Shown here piece by piece: positions 63,390 to 64,000 of a DNA stretch of 64,000 nt. The stretch spans positions 1,833,464-1,897,463 of the forward strand of contig CAWFKW010000003.1 in NCBI GenBank assembly GCA_963816535.1. Reading direction: 5' to 3'. The DNA is from CAWFKW01 sp963816535. GTDB lineage: Bacteria > Bacteroidota > Ignavibacteria > Tepidaquicellales > OLB5. The notes beneath the pieces are model-generated. The model saw nothing but the letters and a program-made list of their open reading frames with translations, was not told the origin of the DNA and did no database searches. A program made the position numbers and the translations under genes. How positions within the stretch are numbered: the first letter of the stretch is position 1; each line of letters starts with the position of its first letter.

Positions 63390-64000
63390 ATACGCGCCCT
63401 ATAAATCTATTTGATTTCGAAAAACTTGCCGCAGATAAGTTGCATCCAATGGCATTTGACTATTATTACGGCGGAGCGTGCGATGAAATTACATTGAAGC
63501 GAAATCATTCCGCCTACGATGAAATATTTTTAAAATACAGGGTTCTTGTTGATGTTAGCAAGCGGGATTTGACAACTACTGTGCTGGGAACAAAAATCCC
63601 TTACCCGGCGATGATAGCTCCCACTGCATTTCAGCGAATGGCGCACCCCGAGGGAGAGATTGCGACAGTAGAAGGCGGCAGGCGTTGAAGGAACCGTTAT
63701 GATCCTCAGTACGCTTTCAAATACTTCCGTTGAAGACGTCGTGAGAGCCTCCCGGGGGACGGTTTGGTTCCAGCTATACGTATACAAAGACAGGGAAGCA
63801 ACTGGAGATCTGATAAAGAGGGTAGAGGAAGCAGGCTGCAAAGCGCTTGTATTAACCGTTGATGCGCCTTTGATCGGAACAAGAGAGCGGGATATTAAAA
63901 ATGGAATTTAGTTTCCTGAAAATCTGAACGTGGAGAACATGACGCCCCAGGTATGGGGAACGTAAGCGCTTCGTCAGGCAATTCGGGGCTTGCAGCCTAT
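63386..64000 (+). pseudogene. FMN-dependent alpha-hydroxy-acid oxidase, frameshifted and cut by window edge
   Basis: Segments in order match lactate oxidase/2-monooxygenase-like enzymes: FDYYYGGACDEITLKRN and PAMIAPTAFQRMAHPEGE in the first frame to about 63672; ILSTLSNTSVEDV, VWFQLYVYKDREAT and ALVLTVDAPLIGTRERD in the second. Breaks: an extra G near 63673, a TAG near 63909, and a missing G near 63951 after which GNVSASSGNSGLAAY restores. The enzyme oxidises L-lactate or similar with FMN. Several breaks in 300 bases suggest decay or poor sequence at this end. The gene runs off the window. Confidence 0.75.

Overview
The window looks like chromosomal DNA of a Bacteroidota/Chlorobiota-group bacterium, most likely a member of Ignavibacteria or a close relative. 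The grounds are two secreted proteins with type IX secretion (T9SS) C-terminal domains containing a YPNPFNP motif, a PorX-type response regulator, several promoters that fit the Bacteroidetes sigma pattern (TTTG, about 20 bases, TAnnTTTG), and outer-membrane porin-like barrels. Shine-Dalgarno sequences such as AAGGAGG are common, which fits Ignavibacteria better than classical Bacteroidia. No phage, integrase, transposase or CRISPR array was seen.

Layout. 1-4.2 kb: the end of a CoA-transferase gene, three OsmC-family genes (one has lost a catalytic cysteine) and a porin. 4.2-17.3 kb: a long run of mostly minus-strand housekeeping genes: HtrA-like protease, PAP2 membrane protein, short GlmU-like uridylyltransferase, a YESQA-repeat secreted protein, panD, panC, accD, tsaB, tsaE and porX, then rpsT (plus strand), a broken gene, a secreted protein, a PLP aminotransferase and a RidA protein. 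17.5-21.4 kb: a proteostasis group of hsp20 (with a sigma54-like promoter), a retropepsin-like protease, a small DUF6483-like gene and dnaK. 21.5-32.6 kb: lipoproteins, asnS, an NYN-domain gene, an ABC transporter pair, yifB/comM, a secreted HELSH metallopeptidase-like protein, a BaiN-type flavoprotein and trhO. 32.8-42.7 kb: an MFS transporter, a seven-repeat propeller protein with a T9SS tail, a two-component system, an M1 aminopeptidase with a T9SS tail and an M3 oligopeptidase. 42.9-49.9 kb: YhcH-family protein, CFA synthase-like methyltransferase, tRNA-Leu(GAG) beside a hairpin-filled tRNA relic, a MacAB-like exporter and a Bbp2-like porin. 50-53.7 kb: two tandem ammonium transporter genes with similar long leaders, then a YciI-like gene. 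53.7-64 kb: LolA/DUF4292-like protein, aspartate ammonia-lyase, alanine racemase, a 580-residue unknown protein, ManC-type guanylyltransferase, methylmalonyl-CoA epimerase, an AGXT-like aminotransferase and a GT9 glycosyltransferase. The last 700 bases hold two genes with several frameshifts.

How it works together. PorX and the two T9SS-tailed proteins belong to the same secretion system. tsaB/tsaE serve tRNA t6A synthesis, panC/panD coenzyme A, accD fatty acids, and alr/short GlmU/GT9/ManC the cell envelope. The gaps carry dispersed palindromes of several families: a CCTGCCTGC stem, CT-rich stems next to GGGGGGTGAGGT, and GGCAAAAGG-like words. The most interesting signals are the paired leaders of the amt genes, the tRNA-Leu relic with palindromes in it, the sigma54-like hsp20 promoter, and the OsmC duplicate with Cys53 changed to Ser.
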